Part shown: piece after piece, positions 62,093 to 64,000 of the stretch | Position numbering within the stretch: position 1 is the stretch's first letter | Layout: every line of letters begins with the position of its first letter | From: Falsirhodobacter halotolerans | GTDB taxonomy: Bacteria; Pseudomonadota; Alphaproteobacteria; Rhodobacterales; Rhodobacteraceae | NCBI RefSeq assembly: GCF_022899245.1 | Contig: NZ_JALJAZ010000001.1 | Span: forward strand, 768,501 to 832,500 | Length of the DNA: 64,000 nt | Direction: 5' to 3' | Made by a program: the position numbers and the translations under genes | The notes under the pieces: generated by a model | The model's database searches: none | The model's input: the letters and a program-made list of their open reading frames with translations, nothing else | Told to the model about the DNA's origin: nothing

Positions 62093-64000
62093 TTGGCACG
62101 ACCGCTTGTTGCGTTGGCCGAAGTGCGCGGCGCCATGTTTCCCTTCTTGCCGGTCTGTCTGGGCTTGGGGATCGCGGGATGGTTCGCCCTGCCGTGGGAA
62201 CCGGCACGCTGGGTCTATGCCGCGCTGGCCGGGCTTGTCCTGCTGGGCGGCGGTCTTACATGGCGGGGGCCGTATCTGTGGCAGCCGGTGGCGCTGGCGC
62301 TGACCTTCGTGGCGCTTGGGTTCGGGGTGACGGGGGTTCGGGCGCATTGGGTGGCGGCGCCGGTTCTGGGCTTTCAGTATTATGGCCCGGTGGAGGGGCG
62401 GGTGGTCGAGGTAGACCGCAACGCTTCCGACAAGCTGCGGATCACGCTCGACCATGTCGTCCTGTCGCGGATGGAGCCGGAGCGGACGCCCGCGCGGGTG
62501 CGCATCTCGATCCACGGCGATTGGACGATGCCGCCGCCCAAGCCCGGCGCGCGGGTGATGACCACGGCCTTTCTGGGCGCGCCCATGCCCCCGACCGAGC
62601 CGGGGGGATTCGATTTCCGCCGCATGGCCTGGTTCGATCGGCTGGGGGGGATCGGATACACGCGTGTGCCGGTGCTGGCGCTGGCCCCGCCCGAATCGGG
62701 GGCGCAAATCATCGGTCGGATACGCGCGTTTTTGTCGTCGCGGATACAAGAGCAGGTGCCGGGGCAGGCCGGGGCCTTTGCCGCGGGATCGGTGACGGGG
62801 GACCGATCGGGCATCACGCAATCCACCGTCGAGGCCCTGCGCGATTCGAACCTGTCGCACCTTCTGGCGATTTCGGGGATGAACCTTGCGTTTCTCGTGG
62901 CCTTCACCTTCGGTCTGGTCCGTTACGGTCTGGCCCTGATCCCCTTCGCTGCGTTGTATCTGAACACCAAGAAACTTGCGGCCTGCGCGGCGCTGGCGGT
63001 GTCGGGATTCTATCTGGCCCTGTCGGGGGGCAATGTCGCGACCGAGCGGGCGTTCATCATGGCGGCGATCATGCTGGGGGCGATCCTGTGCGACCGGCGG
63101 GCGATCTCTTTGCGGACCGCAGCCCTGTCGGCGCTGGTCTTGCTGCTGTGGCAACCTGAAAGCTTGATGAATGTCGGGTTCCAGATGTCTATGGCGGCCA
63201 CCGTCGCATTGATCTGGGGATTCGGCCTTGTGGACCGGATGACGTTTCGCGGACGCCTGCCGCAGTGGTCCGTTCCGGTTTACACGGCGGTGCTTTCCTC
63301 GGTCATCGGGGGGCTGGCGACGGGGCCGATCGCCGCGTCGCAGTTCAACCGATATGCCGAATACGGGTTGCTGGCGAACATGCTGACCGTTCCGGCGATG
63401 GGAATGCTGATGATGCCGGGGGCGGTCCTGGCGTCGATCTTCGGGCCGCTGGGGCTGCCGCAGCCGGGAATGTGGCTGATGGAGGCGGGCGGGCGCTGGA
63501 TACTTGCGGTCGCCCATTGGGTGGCGGGATTCGGGGGGGCGGTGCGCGGCATTCCAGCCCCGCCGGGCCCGGTGATGCCGATGTTGTATCTGGCGGCGCT
63601 GTGGATGGTGATCTGGCCCACCCAAGCCCGCTGGGCCGCGCTTGCCCCCATGGCGGTGGCCGCTGGACTGTGGATGTCAGGCGCGCGGCCCGAGGTGCTG
63701 ATCGCGGCCGATGGGGGCGTGGTGGGTGTGACCACGGCGCAGGGTCGGGCGTTGTCCTTTCCGACCGGTTCCGGATTTGCCGCGGCGAACTGGTTGGAGC
63801 GGGATGGCGATCTGGCATCGCAGAAGGACGCCGCCGAGCGCGCGGGATTTCACCGCGATGCCACCGGGGCGCGGGTGGCCGACCTGTCCGGGAGGGCCCT
63901 TGTTCATCTGAAGGGGAAGGGCGCGCCCGCCCATGTCGCCACATACTGCAAGGACGGGGCGGTCGTCGTCTTGGGGGCGGAATGGCCGGATCTTCCGCCC
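62093..64000 (+). CDS. comEC: ComEC/Rec2 family competence protein (3' end cut by window)
   Basis: The inner-membrane channel for DNA uptake. The frame is open without a stop for 636 codons to the window edge. A hydrophobic N-terminus and a DUF4131-type soluble domain come first. The Competence domain follows, with [18 protein letters not shown] near residue 260 and [19 protein letters not shown] near 310. A C-terminal beta-lactamase-like part ([13 protein letters not shown]) has begun by the end of the window. AAGGA lies seven bases before the TTG at 62093; a GTG at 62090 is the alternative. The divergent placement with gltX is conserved in Rhodobacterales. Confidence 0.92.
   Translation, partial: MARPLVALAEVRGAMFPFLPVCLGLGIAGWFALPWEPARWVYAALAGLVLLGGGLTWRGPYLWQPVALALTFVALGFGVTGVRAHWVAAPVLGFQYYGPVEGRVVEVDRNASDKLRITLDHVVLSRMEPERTPARVRISIHGDWTMPPPKPGARVMTTAFLGAPMPPTEPGGFDFRRMAWFDRLGGIGYTRVPVLALAPPESGAQIIGRIRAFLSSRIQEQVPGQAGAFAAGSVTGDRSGITQSTVEALRDSNLSHLLAISGMNLAFLVAFTFGLVRYGLALIPFAALYLNTKKLAACAALAVSGFYLALSGGNVATERAFIMAAIMLGAILCDRRAISLRTAALSALVLLLWQPESLMNVGFQMSMAATVALIWGFGLVDRMTFRGRLPQWSVPVYTAVLSSVIGGLATGPIAASQFNRYAEYGLLANMLTVPAMGMLMMPGAVLASIFGPLGLPQPGMWLMEAGGRWILAVAHWVAGFGGAVRGIPAPPGPVMPMLYLAALWMVIWPTQARWAALAPMAVAAGLWMSGARPEVLIAADGGVVGVTTAQGRALSFPTGSGFAAANWLERDGDLASQKDAAERAGFHRDATGARVADLSGRALVHLKGKGAPAHVATYCKDGAVVVLGAEWPDLPP

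Overview
The window is chromosomal DNA from a high-GC alphaproteobacterium, almost certainly a member of the Rhodobacterales (Rhodobacteraceae/Paracoccaceae). The evidence is the gltA-gltX-comEC neighbourhood, secreted RTX proteins carrying a Hint domain, a coiled-coil gene fused by overlap to zapA, DUF1178 and DUF2585 proteins, and alphaproteobacterial versions of UvrA, citrate synthase and Grx/BolA. I see no phage, transposase, integrase or CRISPR array. Genus cannot be fixed from the sequence alone.

Layout. 1-2.8 kb: late cobalamin genes cobU-cobT-cobS, overlapping by ATGA, with a divergent CobC-like phosphatase. 2.8-22.6 kb: a long catabolic region. A DeoR regulator, an SDR, two class III aminotransferases, a dipeptide-type ABC importer (with permease and ATPase fused in one chain) and a creatininase-family hydrolase come first. 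A LysR regulator follows, divergent from a second operon of 2-hydroxyacid dehydrogenase, polyamine-type ABC importer, RraA-like protein, gamma-glutamyltransferase and SDR. The substrates are not evident. 22.6-25.4 kb: a stress module. Here a GAF-GAF-HWE histidine kinase lies beside two PRC-barrel genes and a tiny two-ORF transcription unit. Three exact general-stress (EcfG-type) promoter matches, GGAAC-N16-CGTT, precede the small ORFs and both PRC-barrel genes; a fourth, with N17, precedes a DJ-1/PfpI gene at 32.8 kb.

25.3-36.6 kb: housekeeping and accessory genes (DUF1178, Nudix, histone-deacetylase-like, tpiA, HesB, SufT, dtd, a sugar kinase, an isolated CrtX-like glycosyltransferase, DUF2585, PfpI, a BCCT transporter, a glutathionyl-hydroquinone-reductase-like protein and an alpha/beta hydrolase). 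36.6-41.7 kb: two divergent RTX/Hint proteins flank a tRNA-Cys(GCA) in AT-rich DNA. 41.7-64 kb: core genes. These are moaA, a lipoprotein, uvrA, a His-rich small protein, coaD, two gap genes separated by a 46-residue membrane protein, tkt, zapA, mliC-like, grxD, bolA, purL, a candidate small RNA, a LysR gene, murI, argC, ccmE, gltA, gltX and a comEC gene cut by the window edge.

The most unusual material is the roughly 200-nt unit at 22.6-22.85 kb: stress promoter, 24-codon leader ORF, 21-residue hydrophobic peptide and GC-rich hairpin. Next are the repeated candidate operators around the DeoR/aminotransferase locus, the small RNA candidate upstream of purL, the gap-microprotein-gap operon, and active-site departures in the RraA-like and creatininase-like proteins.
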